64,000 nucleotides of DNA from Actinernus sp. WN-2022 (lineage: Eukaryota; Cnidaria; Anthozoa; Actiniaria; Actinernidae). The DNA lies in the NCBI GenBank assembly GCA_030867875.1, contig JAOWCC010001501.1, positions 15,095,524 through 15,159,523 on the forward strand, in the 5' to 3' direction. The position numbers and the translations under genes are program-made. Of this stretch, positions 1-11,700 are shown one piece after another. Each line of letters begins with the position of its first letter. Within the stretch, counting starts at the first letter, position 1. The notes under the pieces were generated by a model. The model made no database searches. It had not been told where the DNA came from and was given only the letters and a program-made list of their open reading frames with translations.

Positions 1-92
1 CGCGCAACACAGAAAAATAAAATAGCAGAACTTATTTCTTTAGAAGACATATTTGTAAAGACGTTGGGTTGATTTTAGGGTTGAGTTCCCCT
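1..92. mobile_element. Right end of a TTAA-flanked element (Kolobok-like termini)
   Basis: The window opens inside what looks like the end of a DNA transposon. The sequence at 82-96 ends GAGTTCCCCT followed by TTAA. Its reverse complement, TTAA then AGGGGAACTC, closely matches TTAA AGGGGAACTG at 52997, the start of the THAP transposon region. TTAA target duplication is typical of Kolobok and piggyBac elements. The left part lies outside the window, so the assignment is tentative. Confidence 0.3.
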
Positions 93-2149
93 TTAAGATT
101 GAATGGTATGCGTGGAAGACATTATTAATTAGTTGATGTGAACATTATGTGAAGGTTAAAACATATGATGTGGGGTTATGTGAAAGTTAGTGGGGGTTTA
201 GATGATGTTGGGTTGATGTGGAGGTTAATTAAGATGAGGTTATAAGTGAGTGATAAAAATAAGTATTTGAATATGGTATGGTGGACTTAAGGGCTACCTG
301 GTTCCTTCCTGTATGGAACAGTTGTAGGTTATGCAATGTCCTCCTCGTAGGAGGGCAACCGAGCCATCTGAACGGTCCAGGTTAGGTGGTACCGAACCCC
401 ATCATAAAAGATGATGTCAACAGTGTTAGACCCATATTACACTAATTTACGTCCAAGAGTAGAGCCCAAGGTTCAAGAGCAAAGTCGCTGAGTAAACATA
501 GCCAGACTACAAGCGAAAAACATGAAAAAGTAAGTAAAACATATTTTAGCATACTTAACTTTATCTCCCTTGTCAACTCAATATAACCAAGCCAAATAAT
601 CCTACCGGCTCATTTAATAAAATTCGCCGACCTAACTTACACTAGTTAAGTTTATAAACAAAATGGCTGACACATAGAATTGGCCGTGTGTATTTGCGTG
701 TTGGGTTAGGCCTGGGCCCGAGGCAGAAACACGCGACCGTCTCTGAGCACCTCTGGGATTTAGGTCCTAACAGACTTCCTAATCCCTGAAGAAGGGGTCT
801 GTTAATCAGAAATACACGCTTGGCAATTCGATTCTAATGCAGCCTTAATGTAAAAGTATTTTTCACATATTTTTACTCTAAATATTTTAGGTGAAATAAA
901 TTGTTGTAAATAAATTGATGATAAGGGGGGGGGGGGGAGGGGTAGGGTGAACATCATTTAACCAATAATGATTATAGTTATATACTAGCTTAAGACATTA
1001 TTTTTATACTCAATATTCAAAGAAATCATTTCCATAATATATTGTTCCCCTACATAATTTATTCACATATCATATTTTATCAAATCATATCCATGACATA
1101 ATTTATTCACATATCATATTTTATCAAATCATATCCATTGCATAATCACATTAATCAATTTCATACCACTATTTATATATTTCATAATAACCCTCTTCAA
1201 ATTATCACTCAACATTTTCAAAATAAGTATGAATTGGTGGTGCTTGCTTGCACAAGCACACTAAATTAACACACACAAAAAATTGTCAGTATATGATGTA
1301 TCTAATAGTCAAGAAGAAACAAAAGAAAACAATGGCATTCGGGTCTAATTGTGCCTATTAGTCTAATATCTATTTCACGGGTTAAGTAAAATCACTCTCT
1401 CGCCCTCGCTCTGGTTTCTTCCTCCACAAAAAGCAACACGCTAACTTGGTTAGCCAGGTCCTGACTTTGATTAGCCCTAGTTTGTTTCAGGTACCGTTAC
1501 AATTCTGTGTCATTGATAATTAAACAAGTTCTCCTTTATTTTTCAAGCAAGTCTACATCACTATCTATGTGCACAAAGAAGAAAACATGCTGTTTGTACC
1601 AAAGAAACTTGAAAACTAAGAAGATAAAAAGAAGAGAAGTATAGTTGTTTCCTTTTTCAATTACTTTAAGCGATAGGAGCCCAATAGACCCTTTGCAGCT
1701 ACCAGTCACGTGCTGATATAATACTTCATTAACGAATGAATTGAGCTTGCGACCCCATGAGAAAGGCAGTTTTAGAAAGATCAACATCGACTGTAGGTGA
1801 AAATAGCATTTTCAAACAGGTTTTGCTAATAACACTACTGATCTCATACAAGGCCTTTAAATAAATGAAGTCAGATATTGTTGCCCTCCAGTACAACAAC
1901 GTGATTTGTTAGCTGCAAAGGGCCTGTTTTTTTTTACCATAAAATCGATCTTCATCAAGTAACTATTTAAATAGTAAAATATTTATTAATTAGAGTGTTG
2001 CATCTACATGTACAAGTTATAAAGGTTTATACATGTCAAACATGGAATTGACTGTCATTTCCTTGTGTATGAAGTTTTATATACTTCTGATTAGACAAAA
2101 TATTCAGTAAAATCACTGAATGATAAAAGCTTCAAATATAACATTAAAA
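93..2149. other. Intergenic stretch, no gene recognised
   Basis: AT-rich sequence with no convincing coding exon on either strand. It holds a degenerate GATGTGGGG-type stretch near 130-240, a poly-G tract at about 926-937, a two-copy 44-bp tandem repeat (1053-1140) and, near 1450-1510, one copy of a dispersed repeat (core: TTTGATTAGCCCTAGTTTG) that recurs near 15640-15720 and 42650-42720. The only open frame above 80 codons (minus, 1536-1787) shows no domain or splice context. Confidence 0.6.
1053..1140. repeat. Two-copy 44-bp tandem repeat
   Basis: A 44-bp unit beginning CATAATTTATTCACATATCA occurs twice head to tail, starting at 1053 and 1097, almost without change. It looks like a recent local tandem duplication. 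Confidence 0.85.
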
Positions 2150-2400
2150 GTAAAGTAAAGGCACTTTATTTATAGAGGGTAATACGTTTACCACTAACAT
2201 GTAGCTCAGTAATCCTCCACATGGCCATATTATGTCCTTGTCCGTGAAGACGTGAAGGTCTAACCGTTTACTATATTATGTAAAGGCAGTACCATCTACT
2301 CAGTTATTTTAAGACCCCGAGTGTTGGTCCGGCCGCGGTTTGAACCCGCGATCTCCTGCACGACAGACCGGAGCTTAACCACTGAGCTAACCGGGAGGCG
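2150..2400 (-). mobile_element. tRNA-derived SINE, family A, copy 1
   Basis: On the minus strand the element starts with a tRNA-like head. The A box reads GGTTAGCTCAGTGGTTAAG and the B box GGTTCAAACC, the internal promoter of RNA polymerase III genes. A family-specific body follows (rc of TGTCCTTGTCCGTGAAGACG), then a 3' end near AAGTAAAGGCACTTTATTTA. The same body recurs at 12089, 18772 and 43757. It lies just downstream of the NudC stop codon, in sense orientation to that gene. Confidence 0.8.
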
Positions 2401-2713
2401 TTACGATGGTCATTTATCTCAACCAGCAAGTTTTTGTATAACACAACATTCCGTTTGTCTTCACGTCGTTAGCATATCGAGAAATAGCTTAATATTGATG
2501 TCGAATCGATTTTAATGATTTAAAAAATGGGCTCTCATATTATACACTTTAATTTTAACTTTTAACTTTTTTTTTGGGGGGGGGGATGTCTGGTTATGAA
2601 GCAAGTTTTTGTTGACTATTCACTATTGTGTCCAAGAGTGTGGAGAACACATCTGTGTCTAAGATTCATTGATAATGAGTTCATGTAGTTGTACAATGAG
2701 GTCACTAAAGTCC

Positions 2714-5700
2714 TCACGAGAACTTTGCCTTGGAGAAGTCCATTTCTGGATGTTGTTCATGAACCTGAAGTTAAATAATTCAGTGAGTATTTTGAAAATA
2801 ATATATTTATAGCTGATTTGTCAATTGTTTTTCTAGAGCAGTGTTTACCACCTACATGTGGAAACTCCAAATAAATCAACTTTGCATCAAATACCTGAAG
2901 TAACTGGTCAATATTTTGACATGAAACGTTTTGAAAAGTAACAGTCCACGCAAGAGGTAGGCATAATTACATTGTTCAGATGCAATTTGCTTTCCCCACT
3001 TTAGTATTTTCTGTTGTTTCATACTGACAACTCATCAACCCTTAAATCACAAATTTCTGAAATTAAATCCACTAAAAATGCATTTTAAAGGTACAGTTCT
3101 TTTGTGTGAAAATATTTTCTCCAATCAGAAGAGTGCAATTAAACAATAACCAAGAAAAACGTTCAATTTAAAATGTTCCCCATATTGAAGTTAGTCATAT
3201 TAAAAGTTATGAGAGTTTTCGCAAGATTCAATTCAAATCTGTTTACAAAATGAGAAGAAAAAAAAATTTCTTCTTCAAGTTTAGATATATTTTAATGTCT
3301 AAGCCAATGAGGTGGAAGATTGAAACAATACCACATTTTTACATTCCATGCATAACATATGCCTACCTCTTGCGCGGACCATTACCTAACATGTAATATC
3401 TACTTCATCCAATTTAACCTTTAAAAGATTTGGCTTGCAATTAGAGTAGTCATGTTGGAGGGGTCCATACTTGCCAGCCCTCCTGTATTCTGGGCAACAG
3501 ACCCCAATTTTAGTCATTTATCCCACATCCCTGCATGGCCATGAAAATGTACTGGATTGTGTTTCTACATTTTTGTTTTGCATTTCCCTTTCCCTTTTTT
3601 GGTTGCAAGGTAAGCGAAAAAAATTATTTTCTTGGAATTCCATGTTGTGTCCTGCATTTGATACTTCAAAGTTGGCAAGTATGGGGATTTATAACATTGA
3701 TCCACATGCATTTACATGTAAATTTAGATTGAAATATTTCCATTCTTCACATAAGTTAAAAAAAAAAAAGATAAAAAAAAAAATGGCCATATTTATATAG
3801 CGCCATATCACCACAGTTCATGGCGCTTTACATATTACCGACATATCCCGTCAGTGAATTATTTCGGACTGCTTTGCGGCACTAATAGCTGCCACGCAGT
3901 TTACAATGTTGAGTATGTGGTTAGTGCAATGACCAGGCTGCTGTACCGGGTGACAATCCCCTTCTCTTTTTCGAGTAGTACAGCAGGTTCTTTCGCGTCC
4001 CCTTCAATTACTGATTAAAAGTAGAAGGAGACAAGGCCAATGGCTTATAAACGTCCCTGCCCAAGGACATGGCCGGGATTCGAACCCCCGTCCGCCCGCA
4101 CTCTAGACCGTGCTCTACCAACTGAGCTAACCAGTTAGTACATTAAATTTAGATTAAATAAGTCACTTACTTTTTTAGCACATTCTGTTTCTTTTCTTCA
4201 TCTGATGTGGGAAGTCCCATCTGGAAAAACAAGCAGAAATAGGAGAGTCACCAACAGCCTTTAAAATATATTACATGTAATTAGGTATGCATAAATTAAA
4301 GGAGGTTTAAAACCATAATGATTTTGACCCCTAAAAGGCATGCAAATATAAAATTTACAAAGGGATACATTTGATCCTTTTATTTAAAAACGAAGGAAAA
4401 AGACATCAAACACTTTTTTCCACGAAGAGTAAAAGAACCTTCAAATAAGTTTCATAACTAACTTATGCAAACAGGACCCCCTAAAAGGTATGGTTACAAT
4501 AATTTTTACCCCTGTCAGTTCAATATAGGGAGTGCCCCCCCCCCCCCCCCCCCCCCCCCCCGGCAGAATCCTTTTCAAATTATTTTTCTTATTCAGATTT
4601 TCCAACTTCTTCAAGAATACAAAGATGGTCTGAATTAGAGAAACAAAAGAAACCACACACAGGATTCTGGTTGTCATAGTACTACTCTTCCTGACCTGGA
4701 TTAATTTGTACCTGTTTTTGTCTCTGATCGTACATCATCTTTTCTACCATCCCTCGAGTTTCACCATCCAAATCTGACAGCTGAATAAACATGCGTAATG
4801 TTCAATAATTTGTTAACTTTTTTTGTCATAAAGAACATTACTTTGCAGTATCAGAATTTGACAATCTATGCCATTATTATATATTCAAGTCACAATCCAA
4901 TTTCTGATTGGCAGAAAGGGGTGCAATAATTTCAAATGTCTGAGTCTTTTACATGGCTTCTCAAACCCCACTTTAATGATAAAATTAATGATCATGGTTT
5001 CTATTATATTCACTTGATGAATTATTAATGAGTTTGAGAAGCAAAAATAAATGGTGGAAAATGGCTGTGAAATATCTCTTGTTGAATAGCATTCACTTCC
5101 CTCCAGGAGAAAATATAATTATTTAGGACAACTTAATAAGCCAAGCCTTTATCTAACGATTGGTTGAGGGGGAAAACTTGAGATTGGAAACCTCTATCTT
5201 AGGTAATATCAAGATCTCCTTGAAACAAAACTCATGGTTTCCCTTGGGACTAGTCATTTTACGTGTTGATTGTTTTGATTAAATCTGAAAAGAAAGGCCT
5301 GGTTCAGAAACAACACACCTTTGAATTTTCGGGTTGTACTTTCTTGGTGTTCACTTCAGGGTCAGTTGTAACCACTTGTGTCCACCACTCCATCTTATTC
5401 ACCTAAAAATATAACATTAAGTGTACAACACTTGTTTATACTATAAAAAAACATAATTCATATTTACTTGTCAATTAAATCATAATAATTATAAAATAAC
5501 AAAAATAACAAATATATATGTATGTCATAGATCTGTCCTCAAGGGACTAACTTATGCATTTCTTTTGATATTTATATATTTATGATCTTTGATATCACTT
5601 CATTATTTATCATCACTGCAATTGCACTGAAGACCTGTAGCACAATCACCATGTACATGTGTGTAACATAGGCTTTTTTCAAGAAAATCTGCCAACTAGC

Positions 5701-8700
5701 ACCAAAGTAGAATTAATGATCACACATCAACTGGATAACTCATTTTAATATATTTTTCGGAGTTTGTGATATTTATTAGATATTTACAGCTTATTTATAG
5801 ATTACCCATCATGCATTTCGGGCATGGCACATTTTTCTCTTTTGATTTAAAGTGACTTTTAATGTATAATTCCAATGGAAAAAAGCGAAACAAAGTTAAA
5901 TACACTACATTCAGATCTTACAGAGACGCAATAATGTCCTCATTTACAGCTAAAGGGACTTGATACACTTGATTTCGTTTCCTCTTTAATTCCCCGCACA
6001 CTTGTCTAACAGTGCCAGCTAGTACGAAGGCAGTCTTTTTTAGGTCAAGCTTATAAGTCATGTCAATTATGTTTTCCCTGATAAAGAAGTTGCCCTTCAG
6101 AACAGTAGATCCCCTTGGGAAGCTACAGCCATAATCATCTGTGATGGCTTGATCAAGATCTACAAGGCCGTCACTGGTTACTTTGAGTAAATAATACTCG
6201 TAGTCAGGGTCATCTCCTGCTGCAATTGCAACCACGCTGTCCTTAGCGGCCATGTCTGCAATTCTTACAGCAGTGTCACCAAGGGAAGCTTCGGTTTCTT
6301 CCACAGCTTGCCTTGTTGTAGCAACAGATGACTCCCGCTCAATCTTTATTTCCCTCCACTCATCCATCCACTCTCTGTTGCAACAAGTTTCCTCTTCGCC
6401 AGAGATGCAGCCAATGCAGTAGCATGTGCGATCCCTGACGAAGATTCTTCCTTGCTCTGGTGTTGTCCTCACACAGTGCAGCTTCCGGATTCCCTTGAGC
6501 TCCTTGAAGGTTCTGTCTCGTCGTTTTCGGTTGACGGCCCCCTCGCCAGTCGTTGGGACATAAAAAAATACCCTGCGAGCCATTCCCACCGCCTTTGTAC
6601 GCGAAGCGAACGTGGATGCTGAAGGTGTGGAAAAATTATTTTCAAGGTATTCTTTTATGTCCTTGGCGTTGCGTATCATTGCAGTTTTCCGTAGAACAGC
6701 CTGGGTCACCTTCTGCTTTACATTGGAACCAGCAGCATCCTGCTCGCCCTTCGCATGAGAGGTCTCAAAGAAGCTGCGCTGTATTTGGAATCCATAGTCG
6801 GAAAGGCAGCACGACAGATCTCCAACACAGTGACGAGACTTGTACTGTGCTGCGCACCCATCTGTGAACTCGTGAAACTTGTTGATCTTTATTTTCAAAT
6901 CATCTTCCAGGTAGCTTACGATAAGCTCTTGGGCCTTGTGGACTGAATGGTAGTCCTGGACGTCATCATCTGAGATCACAAACAAGTGCTCTTTGATAAT
7001 GTAGGGATCGTCTTCTGTGCTGATCTTGCCGTCTATGGATTCCACTGCATGCCGGTAGAGAATGGTTATATGCAGGGAGACCTTGGCCACGTCAAAATAT
7101 TCAGACTGTAACTCGTCTTGCTGCCTGCAACTGTATCCCTCCGAGTAGTCATGGACACACAAAACTTCGTTCAACGGGATGTTGTCAATCAAACTGTCCA
7201 TTTGATCCCGCTGCCATCGAGCCATAAACGAATGGTGAGGATATTCTTGTAGAAGACTACGAAAAAATAGGAACAGTTCTTTGGGCTTGGTTTGTTTTGT
7301 TATTAACGCAATCTTCTTTTTTTCTTGCCCGTTTGAAATAAATTTTCCTGTTGCAACATAAGCATAGTGCTTCCAAATCACCTGTTCGTCTGTATCGTCT
7401 GAAAGCTCCTCTGGTAGAAAGGTAAACTTCTCGACGCCACACTGCCCACATTCGCGTTTCAAGCACTTCAACTTGTGATATTCCTGATCTGCAGTTGCCT
7501 TCTCGCACAAAGTTAAATCGGCCGCTTCTGTTAGGCGAGAGGGAATGACTACATCAGCAAAGCCGTGTTTTTTGCATAATGCCTTACGAAATTTCATGCA
7601 ATCTTTGAAAACTATCTGGGCTTCCACGTGTTTTCTGCACAGACAAGACCTTCTGTCTTTCTCTCTTGCAGCTCGGATAAAAAACGGCTTCAAAGACTCA
7701 AATTTTCGCTGATGGATTTTTACATCAGGGTACTGAGCGGTAAAGTCCAAGTAGGCGTCTGTTTGTGTTTTTTCGAGCACGTGTTTTGCGTGCTCTAGGT
7801 ACTCTTTCTTTGCGACTCTCTTACGAATGATGTCCTTTTTGTCTCCAGTTGGACGGCTGGCGTCATATGTCCAATAGTTGAAAACAAGCTCCTTTACTTC
7901 TTGGCTGATTGCATCTCTTCTTGTTTTCCTCTCCAGATACAGCCAGCTTTTTCTTTCCCCTGATAGAATTTTCCGTCTTTCCTTGACTGCTTTGCTAATA
8001 CTTCTCCGACCAACGTTTACTAATTTGGAAAGCGATTTTTTTGCTTTGCACTTCCTTACATTTTCACCGAAAGCTAAAGTTTTCAAAGCCGAATAAGCAG
8101 CCCTGGTTTCTTTCGAACCACTTTTCTTTACGTGCTTTGCACCTTCGGAGATATCTGCAGCGAGAGCTCTGAGTGCTGACGTTTCTTCAATTTCCTCAGG
8201 AGATTTCACTAGCCCCTTTTTTGTGAGAATTTTTCTTGTGCGCGGGCTGGAGGAGATCGACTCTAAAAGTTCCGCCTTTTTTTCCGGAGTTTTAGGAAGG
8301 GCCTTGACAGATTTCTTTAATGCGCGAGACTTCGCCATTCTACTTTTAAACGCAGGTGTGGCAGCGGACGTACTTCCTTCGGAATGTTCGGAATTTTCCG
8401 CTTCAGGCTCCTGTCGCAATTCTTCTCTTCTTTTCTCTCTCAGACGTTTAACTCTTTCTCTTGTTTGCTGGCGTTTCTTTTCCCTCTTCTCTTCAGCGTT
8501 AGTGTCTTGTTCACGCCTTAGCTGTTTTCGTGCATCAACATTTAGATCTTTCTGTCGCGATGTCCGTGTCACGCATTTCGGTCCCGTCTTTGGTTTTCTG
8601 CGCTCTTGAACTTGGGCGATTTTATTAACACGATTCTGTTCGTAATATCTCTTGTCTGCTGACTTCTTTTTTGCTATCTTCTGTTCCCTCCATTTCCTCA

Positions 8701-11700
8701 TCTTTTCAGCATTAGAATTCGGGGAGACTTCCTTTTTGTTCTTCATTTAAAGGTCTTTGAAATATTGTTCTGCTCTACTCACGCGTGCACGCTTCTGTCT
8801 AGTTGTGTAATCAAGTAACGCAACGCCACGCCGCATGGCATTTGATGCCGTGATTTTCTCATTATACCCCTGGAAATGCATTAAAACACCCCGCAGATAA
8901 CCAGGGAAGGTTACACAGTCTTCCGGGACACGTTCATAAACGAACAGAAAGCGAACTTTTGCGAAATGTAGCTTCGTTTGGGTTTGATTTTGATTCATTT
9001 TGCGCGTGTAATTTGATCACTGCGCTTCTATAAACACAATACAAGACAGCGAGAATGTTTCCGAAACAGCTTTTTCATGATTTCTTCGCTTTCGTTGCAC
9101 AGAACTCTTCGAATTTTAGGTGGACTTTGATGGTCAGTTAATGAACCTTCGTGATACAGTGTTTCGCCGGTCAGTATGTAACAACGACCGAGATACAGAC
9201 TGAAATGTAGGTATGTAATTATCAATTTTGAGCAAAATAATTGCGCATTAAACAGGTTTCCGAAACATAAAAGTGGTTGTAACTATTTTGATTTTAAACT
9301 TTCTGGAATTATTATTCTACATTTCCATAAAGATGATAATGAACTCTCCTAAGACCCGCTGTCTCGCTTCTGGACCTTTGCTTGCGCTTACAAGCTGCAT
9401 TGGTTTGTCAAGCGAATATATGAACAGAGTACAGCGTTACATAAGTTCTTGGCATCAAGCGGGCCGTAATATTTTGTACTGGTTTCCTCAAAACCTAACA
9501 AAACAAGCTGAAATTTTGTGTATAACACAGTCATATGATTATCTTCGAAATACTATAAGTATATTTTGAAAATGAAATAGTTTAGAAGTAAATATTGAAG
9601 TTTTTTAGTCAACATATGCAAATGAGGTGTTACGCGTTACACACGTATTTACGCAAAATTTCCCCTATTTTTCGGGATTATCTCAAACTTACAATAAATA
9701 AATACGGATTTTTACAATTGATAACTAAAGAGTTATCATTTCTACGTTATACTACAAAGTTTTATTCTATTCGGTTAAATATTTTAGCGCATACAATTAA
9801 TTTTACTTGAGCGACCTCAATTGTACATGGTGATTGTGCTACGGGTCTGAATTGTTATTATTATATATTTTTTTAATGCCCACAGGGCCTCCGTCATTTT
9901 GTTGAAAAGGCCACTACAGAGTATTTTGATAGATGTCTTAATATACACTGTAGATACACAGATTACATGTGTGCATCACAAATATTATGTGGAAAGAACA
10001 AAGAAGTACACCACAAGATGCAGTCAATTGGTGCAACTGAGTTTCTCTTCACATTTTGATGTCATCTGTACATCTATAAGAGGACAAACCCATGGGAAAA
10101 TGGCATCTATTTGTTTAATTTATACGATATAATTAGCAAACTTGCCCAACAAAATAGAGTGTGTATGTGACCTGATGTTATCTGTGCATAGATCTGTACT
10201 CTAATTAACAATTAGACTGCGATCTTGAGGTTTCTATTGGCAGATAGTTGGCAAGGGGCACAGCCAAGTCAACTTAGTGTCAAAGTCGATAGAAACGTAA
10301 AGCAAGAAGTCTAATTGATTTAGCATAACCAAGCCACCATTCTATTTGAGAAAACTGTGAAAAAAGGCGGACATTTTTTTGAAGGGATTTTGGTCTTCAG
10401 CACACGCACAGTCAACAATTGATTGATAGATGGCACCGGGCTAGCCAATCACAAGGCTCGACCTTAACTTTTTTCGCTAGTAGGCTTATGACTAGTAAGA
10501 AGAGAATTTTCACTACTCAATAGCCAAAGAGACCTTTCTGCTACGATAGTCATAAAAAATGTAACGTTCGTTATATACATTGTACAATGTGTAATTCCAG
10601 AAAATATCCATTTTTTTGTGTTAGCTGTCGTATAATAAACAATTTATTACACGAAGAGTTGTGTAATATGGCTGGAAACTTTTACTCATCAATTAATTTT
10701 TTTATCGCCTTTCAGGCTCGAAAAAATAAAACTGACTTGTAAAAGTACCTAGCCGTATTACACAACTTTCCGTGTAATAACCTCTTTAAATAATACACTG
10801 TCATCAAGAAAATAATCATAATTTTATAACTAACTTTCCCAACAGCTTACTACAAAATAATTAGATATCAGTTACGGTAACACTTACTTTTTCCATTGAT
10901 ATTGTTAGGATTTTGCCATCCAGAGTCCATGTACATTCCTCAACCTTGACCTGTGTTAGATTGTTTCATAAAAACACTCAACTGGTCCATATGAATACCA
11001 TATTAGTGATTAAGACACAGATTGCTGACTACTGCTGTGTACCAATCATAAGCCGCAGCATTTTGCCACAAAATATTGAAAGTAGTGACAAAAAATGTCT
11101 AAATGTTAGGGGTGCAGATTATACCCGAGTACTTTCCAAAAACTTTTTGAACTTTGCCTCATTGTCCACCATATTGGATGCTACTAATCTTGTGGCCAAC
11201 AGTTGGTGGCCAAAATCAGATGGAGAAGGACTTTCGTATGTTTACAAAATAATGTATTTTTGTCAGGTTGATGAACTGAAATGTCTTAGAATTACAGTGT
11301 AAGACATCCTCAAGCCATTTTACATAATCTGAGGTATTTGAGATCCTGACCAGAAACGTTTCAGAAAAGTTGTTCCAAACTTGACTTGGTTCTAGTGAGA
11401 ACTTGCTAAGATCATGATGTGGGTTATAAGTGAGACTTTTCTAAAACATTTTCAGACTTTGAGTTGGTGAGGTTGTCAAAGTTGGGGTGCAACTCGTAAG
11501 TGGTAAACTATGGAAATTAAGTGTGATGATCTTTTAATACAATGTATTTCAAAATAGTTCTCACCTTTTTTGGCAATTCTCCATCAATTACAGGGGACTG
11601 GCCATTTAGTCCTGCCTTCAAATGCTACCAGACCAAAAAGGGATTAATATTATTGTTATCAGTGTTTATTTACATTTAATTAGTAGTAATTAAATGGATC

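Larger units (their letters stand above)
5631..9848 (-). mobile_element. 4.2-kb DNA transposon with intact DDE-like transposase, in a NudC intron
   Basis: The ends are inverted repeats: left 5631-5657 begins AGACCTGTAGCACAATCACC, and the right end read inward from 9848 begins AGACCCGTAGCACAATCACC, one mismatch in 27 bp. Both ends are flanked by GA, a possible 2-bp target duplication that is too short to be sure of. The element holds one long minus-strand ORF (5918-8746) preceded by an in-frame 83-codon ORF (8747-8998). The 820 bp between the coding part and the right end show no further convincing gene. I cannot assign the superfamily. It sits in the intron between NudC exons 8 and 9, in the same orientation. 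Confidence 0.75.

Noticed and set aside
4075..4135. A functional tRNA gene (good A and B boxes)
   Set aside because: The acceptor and anticodon stems do not pair properly and the segment heads a SINE with a second copy at 32577.
10913..11302. A 129-codon plus-strand ORF in the NudC intron
   Set aside because: It overlaps NudC exon 8 on the opposite strand, has no recognisable domain and a composition like the surrounding non-coding DNA.
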